DNA from: Bacillota bacterium
Lineage (GTDB): Bacteria > Bacillota > Clostridia > Peptostreptococcales > Anaerovoracaceae
DNA: 41,525 nt
Assembly: GCA_029101005.1 (NCBI GenBank)
Contig: JAQXQE010000001.1
Location: 1 to 41,525, forward strand
Reading direction: 5' to 3'
Of this stretch, positions 18,893 through 29,593 are shown in pieces. Both the position numbers and the translations under genes were made by a program. Numbering within the stretch: the first letter of the stretch is position 1; every line of letters begins with the position of its first letter. The notes under the pieces were generated by a model. That model did not search any database. It was not told where the DNA came from and was given only the letters and a program-made list of their open reading frames with translations.

Positions 18893-18910
18893 AAAAGACA
18901 TCTGTCTTTT
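18893..18910. repeat. 18-bp palindrome between argR and ruvC
   Basis: AAAAGACA (18893-18900) and TGTCTTTT (18903-18910) form a perfect inverted repeat separated by two bases. It is followed by two copies of a TGTCGC-type element (about 18909-18926). It lies between two divergent genes and could be a regulator's operator, but it does not match the ARG box or a Bacillota SOS box that I know. Confidence 0.5.
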
Positions 18911-18967
18911 GTCGCCAAATGTCGCAAAAAACAAGCATAATACTGACTTCAAACTAGCGTAGCAAAA

Positions 18968-18996
18968 TGGACATGTAGGGTGCATTTTGGTAGAAT
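18968..18996 (+). promoter_or_regulatory. Sigma-A-type promoter for the ruvC operon
   Basis: TGGACA (-35, 18968-18973) and TAGAAT (-10, 18991-18996) are separated by 17 bases. Each box differs from consensus at one position. The predicted transcript would start about 15 bases before the AGGAG ribosome binding site of ruvC. Confidence 0.75.
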
Positions 18997-19017
18997 AGTA
19001 AATAGGAGAATTATGCA

Positions 19018-19503
19018 ATGAGAATACTAGGAATTGACCCAGGCTATGCGATTATGGGATGGGGCATAGTCGATTACAAAGGAAACAAGTTCACTCCGGT
19101 GGCGTATGGTGCAATCACTACAGAAGCGCACACTCCGCCAGAGCAGAGACTCATGAAGATATACGATGAGCTCACGGAGATACTGCAGAAGTACGAGCCT
19201 GAAGAAGCCTCGATAGAGGAAATTTTCTTCAATAGCAACACCACAACAGCCATTATGGTAGGCGAGGCAAGAGGCATCGCGCTTCTCGCATGTGTGCAGA
19301 ACGATGTAAGCATCGCTGAGTACACACCGCTTCAGATTAAGCAGTCGCTTGTAGGATACGGAAGAGCTGAGAAGAAGCAGGTGCAGTCGATGGTTAAGAC
19401 TATTCTCGGACTCGATAAGGTTCCAAAGCCAGATGATACGGCGGATGCACTTGCAGCAGCAGTATGCCACGCTCATTCGAGACAGAGTAGAATCTACAGA
19501 TAG
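19018..19503 (+). CDS. ruvC: Holliday junction resolvase RuvC
   Basis: Endonuclease that cuts four-way junctions during recombination. The 161-aa protein keeps the acidic catalytic set: Asp7 in GIDPG, a Glu in the SIEEIFF segment (67/68), and Asp140 and Asp143 in [14 protein letters not shown] at 19004-19008 precedes the ATG by nine bases. First gene of ruvC-ruvA-ruvB-queA-tgt. Confidence 0.96.
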   Translation: MRILGIDPGYAIMGWGIVDYKGNKFTPVAYGAITTEAHTPPEQRLMKIYDELTEILQKYEPEEASIEEIFFNSNTTTAIMVGEARGIALLACVQNDVSIAEYTPLQIKQSLVGYGRAEKKQVQSMVKTILGLDKVPKPDDTADALAAAVCHAHSRQSRIYR

Positions 19504-19512
19504 GATAGAGAT

Positions 19513-20118
19513 ATGATCAGATACATCAAAGGTGAATATTTATACTACGATAAGGGCGCAATTGTTGTTGAGACAAGCGGAGGCATCGGCTTCAGAATTC
19601 ATGTCTCAGACACTTCGCCTCTTCTTACTGCAAGAGAGGGAGACACAATCTCTGTCTACACCTATCTTCAGGTCAAGGAAGACGGTATGTCGCTCTTCGG
19701 TTTCGAGAATGAGGACGGACTTAAGCTCTTCGAGATGCTGATATCTGTTAACGGCGTTGGCCCAAAGGCAGGACTTGCAATTATGTCACTCGGTACACCT
19801 AACCAGATTAGAGCATCAATCGCGGCTAAGGATGCGGCTGCAATCTCAAGAGCACAGGGCGTAGGCAAGAAGACTGCTGAGAGAGTAATTCTCGAGCTTT
19901 CGGAGAAGATCAGCATGGACCCATTCGGCGATGCAATCATGCCAGATGTCGGCGGCGCAGTTGTTACTGCAGCAAGTGGCGAGAGAGCGGAGGCAATCAT
20001 CGCTCTCACAACTCTCGGATACACAAAGAAGGAGGCTGAGGCGGCAATCGGCAGTGTAGCAGATGAGGGTATTAGCGCAGAGGAATACATCAAGAAGGCA
20101 CTCAAGTATCTCATGTAG
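19513..20118 (+). CDS. ruvA: Holliday junction branch migration protein RuvA
   Basis: Tetrameric junction-binding subunit that recruits the RuvB motor. The 201-aa protein has the N-terminal OB fold (MIRYIKGEYLYYDKGAIVVE), two central helix-hairpin-helix motifs (LISVNGVGPKAGL and RAQGVGKKTAERVILEL) and a small C-terminal three-helix domain (ALTTLGYTKKEAEAAI) that contacts RuvB. It lies nine bases after ruvC. Confidence 0.96.
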   Translation: MIRYIKGEYLYYDKGAIVVETSGGIGFRIHVSDTSPLLTAREGDTISVYTYLQVKEDGMSLFGFENEDGLKLFEMLISVNGVGPKAGLAIMSLGTPNQIRASIAAKDAAAISRAQGVGKKTAERVILELSEKISMDPFGDAIMPDVGGAVVTAASGERAEAIIALTTLGYTKKEAEAAIGSVADEGISAEEYIKKALKYLM

Positions 20119-20133
20119 TGCTAAGGAGAATAT

Positions 20134-21141
20134 ATGGCAGACAGAATTACATCAACAGAAGCAAAGCCTTACGAGCTGAACGGCGAGCTCACCCTGAGAC
20201 CTCAGTATCTCAGCGAGTACTGCGGCCAGTCAGCAGCTAAGGACAATCTTTCGATATACATCGAAGCAGCGAAAATGAGAGGCGAGCCTCTCGATCACGT
20301 TCTTTTCTATGGTCCGCCAGGTCTCGGTAAGACGACTCTTGCTGGCATCATCGCCAACGAACTCGGTGTTGATATCAAGATCACATCAGGACCTGCAATC
20401 GCAAGAGCAGGAGATCTCGCTGCTATTCTGACTAATCTCAATGAGAACGACGTTCTCTTCATTGACGAGATTCACAGAATGAACAGAGCAGTAGAGGAGG
20501 TTCTCTATTCAGCTATGGAGGACTATGCTCTCGATATCATCATCGGTAAGGGCCCATCAGCAAGATCACTTCGAATCGATATTGCGAAGTTCACACTGAT
20601 TGGTGCGACTACAAGAGCAGGAAGCTTAAGTGCTCCACTCAGAGACAGATTCGGTATCGTATCCAAGTTTGAGTTCTATACAGTTAACGAGATCAAGGAC
20701 ATCCTCAACAGAACTGCGAATGTTCTCGGTATCAAAGTTGACGATGAGTCACTTGAGGAGATGGCTAAGAGATCAAGAGGAACACCTCGAATCGGTAACA
20801 GACTCCTCAAGAGAGTAAGAGACTTCTCAGCAGTAATAAGCAATGGAGATGTGGACATCGATATCACAAGAAGAGCACTTGAGGCTCTCGGCGTTGATGA
20901 TCTCGGCCTAGAGAAGCTCGATCGAGATATTCTCAGCTGCATCATCAAGAGTTTCAACGGCGGACCCGTTGGAATTGAGACTATCGCATCATCAATCGGA
21001 GAGGAGAGAGTCACACTCGAAGAGGCTAATGAGCCATACCTGATTCAGGCAGGCCTGATATACAGAACACAGAAGGGTAGAGTTGCAGCCAAGGCGGCAT
21101 ACGAGCATCTCGGCCTTATGGAACTATACAAAGAAGACTAA
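20134..21141 (+). CDS. ruvB: Holliday junction branch migration ATPase RuvB
   Basis: AAA+ motor of the RuvAB complex, 335 aa. Walker [10 protein letters not shown] (60-68), Walker B FIDEIHRM (around 109-116), sensor 1 in LIGATTRAG and a C-terminal winged helix ([22 protein letters not shown]) are all present. AAGGAG precedes the ATG, 15 bases after ruvA. Confidence 0.97.
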   Translation: MADRITSTEAKPYELNGELTLRPQYLSEYCGQSAAKDNLSIYIEAAKMRGEPLDHVLFYGPPGLGKTTLAGIIANELGVDIKITSGPAIARAGDLAAILTNLNENDVLFIDEIHRMNRAVEEVLYSAMEDYALDIIIGKGPSARSLRIDIAKFTLIGATTRAGSLSAPLRDRFGIVSKFEFYTVNEIKDILNRTANVLGIKVDDESLEEMAKRSRGTPRIGNRLLKRVRDFSAVISNGDVDIDITRRALEALGVDDLGLEKLDRDILSCIIKSFNGGPVGIETIASSIGEERVTLEEANEPYLIQAGLIYRTQKGRVAAKAAYEHLGLMELYKED

Positions 21142-21159
21142 GAGAAGGAAACAACAGAT

Positions 21160-22209
21160 TTGAGAATAGATGAATTTGATTACAAACTGCCTGAAGAGCT
21201 AATCGCACAGCAGCCTTCAGCACAGAGAGATGCCTGCAGACTTATGGTACTTGATATGGAGAGTCACAGCATCGAGCACAAGCATTTCTATGATATCAAG
21301 GATTACCTCAAGCCAGGTGACTGTCTTGTCCTCAATGATTCAAGAGTAATTCCTGCGAGAATGTACGGAATCAAGGAGAGCACTGGTGCACACATCGAGC
21401 TTCTTCTCATCAAGAGAATCGAGGGTGACAAGTGGGAGTCAATGGTTAGACCGGGTAAAAGACTCAAGGAAGGCGACACTGTAGTGCTCGATGAGAATAG
21501 AACCTTCAAGGCTCACATCCTTGGTTATCATGACAGAGTGAACGGAACAAGACTCATCGAGTTCGAGTATGAAGGCATCTTCATGGAGAGACTAGAGGAG
21601 ATTGGAAGCATGCCGCTTCCACCATACATCGCAAGAGCGGCGGAAGACGAGGATAAGGAGATGTACCAGACTGTGTACAGCCGTATCAACGGATCAGTAG
21701 CCGCGCCGACAGCGGGACTTCATTTTACCGAGGATCTTCTCAAAGAGATTGAAGAGATGGGTGTGAAGACTGCTTACGTAACACTTCACGTAGGAATCGG
21801 AACATTCAGACCAGTCAAGGTTGATGTTGTTGAGGATCACAAGATGCATTTCGAGGAGTGCAGCGTGAGCGAGGAGGCAGCGCGCACTATCAATGAGACA
21901 ATTGAGGCAGGCGGAAGAATCATCTCGGTTGGAACTACTTCTACAAGAACGCTCGAGAGTGCTGCTGTAGAGACTGAGGATGGCTGGAGAGTTCAGGCCG
22001 GCGATATGAGCACTGGAATTTTTATCTATCCGGGTTACACTTTCAAGCTGGTTGATGCTCTTATCACGAACTTCCACCTGCCTAAGTCAACTCTGTTGAT
22101 GCTGATCTCAGCTCTCTATGACAGAGAGGAGATTCTCAAGGCTTACGAGGAAGCTGTTGAGGAGAAATATCGCTTCTTCAGCTATGGCGATGCAATGTTA
22201 ATCAAGTAA
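21160..22209 (+). CDS. queA: tRNA preQ1(34) S-adenosylmethionine ribosyltransferase-isomerase QueA
   Basis: Transfers and isomerises the ribosyl part of AdoMet onto preQ1 in tRNA to form epoxyqueuosine. The 349-aa protein shows the family N-terminus ([12 protein letters not shown]), [27 protein letters not shown] and the C-terminal [12 protein letters not shown] motif. Translation starts at a TTG at 21160, after AAGGAA. It acts between Tgt (next gene) and QueH (1128-1805) in queuosine synthesis. Confidence 0.96.
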   Translation: MRIDEFDYKLPEELIAQQPSAQRDACRLMVLDMESHSIEHKHFYDIKDYLKPGDCLVLNDSRVIPARMYGIKESTGAHIELLLIKRIEGDKWESMVRPGKRLKEGDTVVLDENRTFKAHILGYHDRVNGTRLIEFEYEGIFMERLEEIGSMPLPPYIARAAEDEDKEMYQTVYSRINGSVAAPTAGLHFTEDLLKEIEEMGVKTAYVTLHVGIGTFRPVKVDVVEDHKMHFEECSVSEEAARTINETIEAGGRIISVGTTSTRTLESAAVETEDGWRVQAGDMSTGIFIYPGYTFKLVDALITNFHLPKSTLLMLISALYDREEILKAYEEAVEEKYRFFSYGDAMLIK

Positions 22210-24511
<2,302 letters not shown>

Positions 24512-24542
24512 TAGTGTGAAAATGCTTGAAATATAAGGCTTT

Positions 24543-24580
24543 TCCGAGGATTTGGAAGATAATCCAGGTCCTCGGATTTT
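24543..24580 (+). terminator. Intrinsic terminator ending the ruvC-to-RlmD run
   Basis: TCCGAGGA (24543-24550) pairs with TCCTCGGA (24569-24576), with an inner TGGA/TCCA helix (24553-24556 with 24563-24566), followed by TTTT. It begins 32 bases after the last housekeeping stop codon and marks the left edge of the AT-rich island. Confidence 0.82.
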
Positions 24581-24617
24581 CTACGTTTTGGGAGCTGCAA
24601 AGAGGCAGAATTTTATA

Positions 24618-24670
24618 GTTGGATAGACAGAAGTATTGATTTGGGGTTGGATAGACAAAAATATTGATTT
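24618..24670 (+). repeat. Two 25-bp direct repeats, 28-bp period
   Basis: Copies at 24618-24642 and 24646-24670 share 23 of 25 bases (core GTTGGATAGACA, then TATTGATTT). They lie just beyond the housekeeping terminator and about 65 bases upstream of the methyltransferase promoter. They could be an upstream regulator site or a trace of element insertion. No coding function is seen. Confidence 0.7.
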
Positions 24671-24732
24671 TAGCTGTCCGTATTTTTGTACAGGAGTTTT
24701 GTTATATTGTTGGTTGTAGATGACCACTCAGT

Positions 24733-24769
24733 TTGACTTTAGACTAAAAATAGTTTATAATTAGTCTAA
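24733..24769 (+). promoter_or_regulatory. Promoter with overlapping operator for the methyltransferase operon
   Basis: TTGACT (-35, 24733-24738) and TATAAT (-10, 24756-24761) are 17 bases apart. A perfect 9-bp inverted repeat, TTAGACTAA (24739-24747) and TTAGTCTAA (24761-24769), occupies the spacer and the start-site region, so a bound protein would block RNA polymerase. The first gene encodes an AbrB-like DNA-binding protein, a natural candidate for autoregulation (inference). Confidence 0.8.
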
Positions 24770-24788
24770 TGAGAAAGGGGCTTAAAAT

Positions 24789-24977
24789 ATGGCTGAGACA
24801 TTAATTTATTTGGATACATACATTTTGCAACAAGATATGCGAGTTAGATTGCCCAAGTCGATTTTATCTAATATGGGTGCGGAGAAAGGAAAAACTAAAT
24901 TTGATATTTATTTTGATTCAAAGGAGAAATCCTTAATTTTCAAAATTCATGAGGAAGGAAATATGACTGATGAGTAA
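24789..24977 (+). CDS. Small AbrB/SpoVT-like DNA-binding protein, possible controller of the methyltransferases
   Basis: A 62-aa protein. The segment MRVRLPKSILSNMGAEKG, then a beta-rich FDIYFDSKEKSLIFKI tail, has the pattern of the swapped-hairpin AbrB/SpoVT DNA-binding fold (strand, IPK-like turn, helix, Gly, strands). A role as controller protein is inferred from position and the operator-like repeat. AAAGGGG precedes the ATG. Its last 8 bases overlap the start of the methyltransferase gene, so the two are coupled. It could instead be an antitoxin-like remnant. Confidence 0.65.
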   Translation: MAETLIYLDTYILQQDMRVRLPKSILSNMGAEKGKTKFDIYFDSKEKSLIFKIHEEGNMTDE

Positions 24978-26037
24978 TACACTTACAGCGGTATCGTTGT
25001 TTACTGGTGCTGGTGGTATGGATATAGGCTTTGAGAGAGCAGGGATAAAAATTGTGTTTGCAAACGAAATGATGAGTGAAGCTGCTCAAACATATAACGC
25101 TAATCATCCTGCAGGAATAATGGTTAACGATGATATATATAATCAGCTTGACACAATTGATAGATATGAAGGCACCGATTTAGTTTTTGGCGGTCCTCCA
25201 TGTCAAGGATTTTCGGTTGCCGGAAAAATGGATCCAGATGATGAAAGAAGTAAACTTATTTTCACTTTTTTAGATGTCGTTGAAAAAGTGAAACCTAAGG
25301 CTTTTGTTATGGAAAATGTTAAAGCGTTAGGTGTGTTAGAAAAGTGGGAGCCTGTTAGAAAAAAATATCTTGATAGAGCATCAAAACTTGGATACCTATG
25401 TGTACCTTTTGTTTTGAATGCTACAGAGTATGGAGTATCACAAAAGAGAGAAAGAGTTTTTTTTATAGGAATTAAAGATTGCGGTGATCCATTCTTTGAG
25501 TATCATATGAGAAATCTGTTTGATAAGCATAAAACAATAGCACCTACAATTCGAGAGCTGTTAGCATCCCTAGGCAAAGCAGGAACAGATAAGAACCCAA
25601 ATACTTGCACAGCAAAAATCACATTTGCAACGTCTCCAATTATGAGAAAATCTCCTTATTCTGGGATGTATTTTAATGGTCAAGGAAGGCCTATTAATAT
25701 AGATGGATATGCTAATACTTTACCTGCATCAATGGGGGGAAATAAGACCCCGTTTGTAGATGAAGAGTATCTTTATGGAGATGCGAAAGAGGATTGGGTT
25801 GTGGATTATCATAAAGGCCTTGTGGATGGTTCTATTGTACCTGAATTTAAAGAAGCTCCTGGACGTCTTAGAAGAATTACCATAAATGAGGCGATTAGAA
25901 TACAGACTTTTCCTGATGACTATATTTTTAAAGGAAATAAAGGAAAGATATATACACAAATAGGTAACGCTGTACCATGCAAACTTGCCGAAGCAGTAGC
26001 TAAAACGGTGATTGATTATCTGAATGAATGTCAATAA
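24970..26037 (+). CDS. DNA (cytosine-5-)-methyltransferase 1
   Basis: A 355-aa restriction-modification type C5 methyltransferase. Motif I is SLFTGAGGMDIG (9-20), motif IV GGPPCQGFS carries the catalytic Cys78, motif VI is ENV (115-117), motif VIII is QKRER (158-162), and the C-terminal motifs IX and X are RRITINEAIRIQTFPDDY and IGNAVPCKLAEAV. The target-recognition region is around 190-285. It modifies a specific site that cannot be read from sequence. AT-rich codon use differs sharply from the upstream genes. Confidence 0.95.
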   Translation: MSNTLTAVSLFTGAGGMDIGFERAGIKIVFANEMMSEAAQTYNANHPAGIMVNDDIYNQLDTIDRYEGTDLVFGGPPCQGFSVAGKMDPDDERSKLIFTFLDVVEKVKPKAFVMENVKALGVLEKWEPVRKKYLDRASKLGYLCVPFVLNATEYGVSQKRERVFFIGIKDCGDPFFEYHMRNLFDKHKTIAPTIRELLASLGKAGTDKNPNTCTAKITFATSPIMRKSPYSGMYFNGQGRPINIDGYANTLPASMGGNKTPFVDEEYLYGDAKEDWVVDYHKGLVDGSIVPEFKEAPGRLRRITINEAIRIQTFPDDYIFKGNKGKIYTQIGNAVPCKLAEAVAKTVIDYLNECQ

Positions 26038-26053
26038 GAGAGGGGGGCATTAA

Positions 26054-27061
26054 ATGATAAAATACGCCGAGTTTTGCACAGGGATTGGTGGTTTTCGACT
26101 TGGAATAGAACAATCATGTTTGGATGCAGAATTGGTATATTCAAATGAAATCAACGACAGTTGCGAAATTACATATTTGAATAATTTTGGTCGCCAATTT
26201 GATTCAAAGGATTTGTTTGACATAAAAGCTGATGAACTGCCTGATTTTGATATGATTTGTGCGGGTTTTCCTTGCCAACCATTTTCGCAAGCGGGAAAAG
26301 GTAAAGGGTTTAGCGACCCTAGAGGCACAGTGTTTTTTAAATTGATGGAGATAATTAAATGTAAAAAACCAAGTATAGTATTTTTTGAAAATGTTCCCAA
26401 TTTAAAAAGACACGATTCAGGAAATACATATAAAACAATTATCGAGCAGTTGATGGAAGATGGGTACCAACCATATGATGTCATTTTAGATAGTACATTT
26501 TTCGGAGTACCACAAAGTCGTCCTAGAATATACTTAGTAGCTTTTAGAACTGAAAAAACTGGTAAAGTAGCTTTTAGCTTTACAGAGAAATGCACAGAGA
26601 AAACTGCCTTAAGACCATTTTTAAACCTAGGAGATTATTCAATTCCAATAAGTGAAAAATGGGAAGAGTACATTGATTTATATACTAATAAAAAGACCGC
26701 ATTACAAATGAGTTTTCCTTTGCCAAAAACACGAGTAAGATTGGAACGAATAGCAAATAACTGTAATCTTGATGATTGTGTTTTTCAAATTAGATCAAGT
26801 GGTATAAGGGCGTATTCTTTAGATGAGCCGTTTCCAACATTTGCGGTTAGTAACTCGGGTGGTGGTGCTATGATTCCTGTTTTATCCAAAGAACGAAGAC
26901 ATTTGAATTTGGTAGAAATGAGAAGAATTATGGGATTCCCAGAATGGTATGACTTGAGTCATGTTTCAAGGACTGATGCAATTAAGCAATTGGCAAATGC
27001 CGTTTGTCCACCTGTAATAGAATCAATCTGTAATGATATTAAAAGAGCAATTGTAGATTAA
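26054..27061 (+). CDS. DNA (cytosine-5-)-methyltransferase 2
   Basis: A 335-aa C5 methyltransferase, not a recent duplicate of the preceding one. Motif I FCTGIGGFRLG, motif IV AGFPCQPFSQAG with catalytic Cys74, motif VI ENV (112-114), motif VIII QSRPR (154-158), motif IX near LNLVEMRRIMGFPEWY and motif X QLANAVCPPVIE are all intact. A GAGGGGGG stretch precedes the ATG, 16 bases after the first methyltransferase. Two different C5 enzymes in tandem usually mean an asymmetric recognition site with one enzyme per strand. Its stop codon lies in the loop of a bidirectional terminator. Confidence 0.95.
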   Translation: MIKYAEFCTGIGGFRLGIEQSCLDAELVYSNEINDSCEITYLNNFGRQFDSKDLFDIKADELPDFDMICAGFPCQPFSQAGKGKGFSDPRGTVFFKLMEIIKCKKPSIVFFENVPNLKRHDSGNTYKTIIEQLMEDGYQPYDVILDSTFFGVPQSRPRIYLVAFRTEKTGKVAFSFTEKCTEKTALRPFLNLGDYSIPISEKWEEYIDLYTNKKTALQMSFPLPKTRVRLERIANNCNLDDCVFQIRSSGIRAYSLDEPFPTFAVSNSGGGAMIPVLSKERRHLNLVEMRRIMGFPEWYDLSHVSRTDAIKQLANAVCPPVIESICNDIKRAIVD

Positions 27062-27076
27062 TCACAATTGCTCTTT
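27042..27076. terminator. Bidirectional terminator between the methyltransferase and nuclease operons
   Basis: A 13-bp perfect stem, AAAGAGCAATTGT (27042-27054) with ACAATTGCTCTTT (27064-27076), and a 9-base loop. The TAA stop of methyltransferase 2 (27059-27061) is in the loop, so the left arm is coding sequence. The HNH gene stop lies six bases beyond the right arm. Confidence 0.85.
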
Positions 27077-27082
27077 ATCAAT

Positions 27083-27814
27083 TTAATTCATTCTATCAGA
27101 AATGTCTTCTCCTGTTGCAAGAACAATAGAATTGTTTTCCGGGGATACAAGAGCACAAGATAGATTACACTCTTCATGACATACAAAGCACATCTGGCGT
27201 TTGCATTTATTACAATAGTGACAAAGCGCTTGATAATTATCGATTGAGCTATCCCCACCTCTATCAACAGGAATCCTGTGATCAAACTCTAATGAAACTC
27301 TATCTTTTGCAAATGTATGTGGTTGTATAGCGCTTGAATCTTTCAATAATGCACCACATATATTGCAACGATTATTTTGACGGTCAAGTATAATTCGTTT
27401 ATCAGATGCGCTAATTTGTTCTCGTACGGCTTTGGCATTAGGATTAAATAACGAATCATGATCTTCTTTACGAAGCACATATTGTCTGTTACCTTGGAGA
27501 CCTTCGGCATGAACACAAGAGAATCCTTCTTCCGTCCATAATTCACTAAATGGCTTATTAGCGTCTCCATAGCGATCTTTAATCCAAGATTCATTATATT
27601 TACCTTGGAGGATTTGTTTAATTTCTCGAAGTCGATTATTGGCTCCTACTAAATCTTCTTCTGAGCATGATTCATATTTTATGAGCAATAAGAGACCTGC
27701 AATTGTTCTTCTTTTGGTAAGCCATATAATCTTATTGTCAGGAAATACTATTTCATACCCTCTATCATAAACAACAGCTTTTCGAATCTCTATAATATCT
27801 TCAATTCTTATCAT
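27083..27814 (-). CDS. HNH endonuclease, probable restriction enzyme
   Basis: A 243-aa protein with a C-terminal HNH (beta-beta-alpha-metal) nuclease: paired zinc cysteines (Cys150/Cys153 and Cys198/Cys201), the catalytic DHRIPVDRGG (Asp178-His179) and Asn193 in SSIDNYQALC. Extra cysteines near 209-216 may form a second zinc site. The N-terminal half (about 1-125) has no recognised domain and may provide DNA specificity. Start: the ATG at 27814 has AGGAG seven bases upstream; a GTG two codons earlier is too close to it. It is the last gene of the minus-strand operon, convergent with two methyltransferases, hence the restriction call. Confidence 0.82.
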   Translation of the reverse strand: MIRIEDIIEIRKAVVYDRGYEIVFPDNKIIWLTKRRTIAGLLLLIKYESCSEEDLVGANNRLREIKQILQGKYNESWIKDRYGDANKPFSELWTEEGFSCVHAEGLQGNRQYVLRKEDHDSLFNPNAKAVREQISASDKRIILDRQNNRCNICGALLKDSSAIQPHTFAKDRVSLEFDHRIPVDRGGDSSIDNYQALCHYCNKCKRQMCFVCHEECNLSCALVSPENNSIVLATGEDISDRMN

Positions 27815-27826
27815 TAGCACACTCCT

Positions 27827-28927
27827 TTATTTACTGTGTAATTTCAACCATAATTTTTTGACAGTTTCAGCAGTATTGATATCTGAAATGTAGGCATTCA
27901 AATCTTCATAGAAAGATGAACGAGCGTCAAAAGTCATTCTTTGTAATGTATCACAAACCCATTCATAGATATTCCAATAGTAGTAAATGATATCTTGGTA
28001 CTCATAACTTCCCATGTATAAATGAGTTGAACTCTTCTTCATTTCATCTGGGCAATCCTCTGGTCTACAGATAACAACAATTTCGTGAAGGTCAGCATTT
28101 GAGTTTTGGTTATATGTATTAACACAGTCATACGAGTCACGAATTCTTGCCAGATCAAAAGGCTTAACTGTTATCTCGTATACTTTATAAATGTTTCCAT
28201 CAACAGATTCCTCATTTACATCGCCTGGTTTTTTGCTAGTAGTACTAGTAACAGAAGCTCTGTCCTTTTCGCCAGTTACGACAATTCCAGTATTCATTGC
28301 AGAATGATAGTTTTTTAGCAAGAAAGCTGCTATTTTTTGAGGTGTATTACCAGCATCTGGTGCTTTAACTATTAATTCGCGGGATATCATATAAAGCCAT
28401 TCAGGGTCTGAGGATGGTTCTATTTCTACATTAAGTTCTTCTACACGTTGAGATTCTGCTATTAGTCTTCTTAAAAGCGAAATGCCAATCATATCTACAA
28501 AATCTGGTATTTGGCTATTTTCAAGAAGGTTAACGATATCAACCACTTTAAGAGCAACATCTTGGGGTCTACGTTGAGCTGCCCATGCATTGTCTAGTCC
28601 CTTTGCGGCTTTAGCAATATTTAATGGACCGGATTTTCTGTGAGGAATATTATTCTCAATTAAAAACTCTTTGATTGGTCCTTCGTATATAGCTCGTGGA
28701 TTACAATCATATAATCCTGTAGAAGCTTTGTATGATTCATCCATTTTCATTCCCACAACTACAACAAGTATGATTTCACGAAATCCCCAAGCATCTGTGG
28801 TAAAGAGTTTGTCCATAGAAGTTTTATACGAAGTTTCATCTACTGTGTAAGTAGTATCTTTTGCTTTTGCTATTAGGCTATTCAAAATATTTGAAACATT
28901 TTGATTCCTTTCATCAACTTTTCCCAT
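27827..28927 (-). CDS. Putative PD-(D/E)XK-type restriction endonuclease or subunit
   Basis: A 366-aa protein without a firm family assignment. Around residues 230-260 a KPGDV segment, then a strand ending YEITVKPF, resembles the D...E-x-K core of PD-(D/E)XK nucleases, although E and K are spaced by three residues rather than one. The N-terminal half has conserved-looking RAIYEGPIKEFL and AWAAQRRPQDVA stretches reminiscent of some type II restriction enzymes. AGGAGG precedes the ATG, which overlaps the glycosylase gene by 14 bases. It lies 13 bases before the HNH gene. It may be the main nuclease, with HNH as partner, or the reverse. Confidence 0.5.
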   Translation of the reverse strand: MGKVDERNQNVSNILNSLIAKAKDTTYTVDETSYKTSMDKLFTTDAWGFREIILVVVVGMKMDESYKASTGLYDCNPRAIYEGPIKEFLIENNIPHRKSGPLNIAKAAKGLDNAWAAQRRPQDVALKVVDIVNLLENSQIPDFVDMIGISLLRRLIAESQRVEELNVEIEPSSDPEWLYMISRELIVKAPDAGNTPQKIAAFLLKNYHSAMNTGIVVTGEKDRASVTSTTSKKPGDVNEESVDGNIYKVYEITVKPFDLARIRDSYDCVNTYNQNSNADLHEIVVICRPEDCPDEMKKSSTHLYMGSYEYQDIIYYYWNIYEWVCDTLQRMTFDARSSFYEDLNAYISDINTAETVKKLWLKLHSK

Positions 28928-29585
28928 TTTTTTCCTCCTGTTTATGTAAATGAAATACTTTCTTTGTTAAACCCATATCCAATGCACGATACAAATACCG
29001 GGCAGCGATGGATGAGTATGGTTTCCACTTTTTACATCTTTTGGTGATAGATTCTCTTGACCTATCTTTCGTTTTGTATATCCATTCATATGATTGTAGA
29101 AATGCGACATCTTCATAGGGAAGTATGTCCTGCCTATCCAATACGAATATCAGATACATTTTTGCTGTCCAACTTCCAATTCCTCGTAAGGATAACAGTT
29201 TTTTATACACTTCTTCGTCATCGAGGTGTTCAAAAGTTTCTAAATTGAGTTCTCCAGATATTACTTTGTCGGTTAGAGAACGAATAAAAGAAACTTTGGA
29301 AGAAGAAGTGCCAATACTTTTTATTTGTTCATTGGTCAACTGAGCAATTTTTTCAGGAAGAACTTCTCCATTGCACAAATCTTTTAGTCGACCGTAAATC
29401 TTTGCTCCGGCTTTAACAGAGAGCATTTGTTCTATGATCTCATGAACTAAAAAAGCATACGGGTCCTTGGATTCTACTTCATAAGTGATGGGCCCGACCA
29501 TTTTAATGACTTTTGCTAGGCGTTTATCTTTCTTGCATAAGTGCTGTATGGCTGGAGATGTTTCGTCTAATACTATTGTCGACAT
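28914..29585 (-). CDS. AlkA-like HhH-GPD DNA glycosylase
   Basis: A 223-aa base-excision enzyme of the DNA-3-methyladenine glycosylase II type. The helix-hairpin-helix is LLSLRGIGSWTAKMYLIFVL (about 130-149) and the catalytic aspartate is Asp159 in ILPYEDVAF. The C-terminus lacks the four-cysteine Fe-S cluster of EndoIII/MutY/MIG enzymes. AGGAGG lies four to five bases before the ATG. Its place inside a restriction-modification operon, overlapping the putative nuclease gene by 14 bases, suggests it serves that system rather than general repair (inference). Confidence 0.85.
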   Translation of the reverse strand: MSTIVLDETSPAIQHLCKKDKRLAKVIKMVGPITYEVESKDPYAFLVHEIIEQMLSVKAGAKIYGRLKDLCNGEVLPEKIAQLTNEQIKSIGTSSSKVSFIRSLTDKVISGELNLETFEHLDDEEVYKKLLSLRGIGSWTAKMYLIFVLDRQDILPYEDVAFLQSYEWIYKTKDRSRESITKRCKKWKPYSSIAARYLYRALDMGLTKKVFHLHKQEEKNGKS

Positions 29586-29593
29586 AGAACCTC

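Noticed and set aside
18841-18900. ARG box for autoregulation of argR
   Set aside because: AT-rich TATTCATATG- and AAATATACAT-like sequences are present, but the match to the operator consensus is too weak to claim.
24618-24670. CRISPR array
   Set aside because: Only two copies with a 3-base gap, no spacers and no cas genes nearby.
24512-24788. tRNA gene or att site at the left edge of the island
   Set aside because: No cloverleaf or tRNA-like arms were found, and no matching repeat was found at the far side, which lies outside the window.
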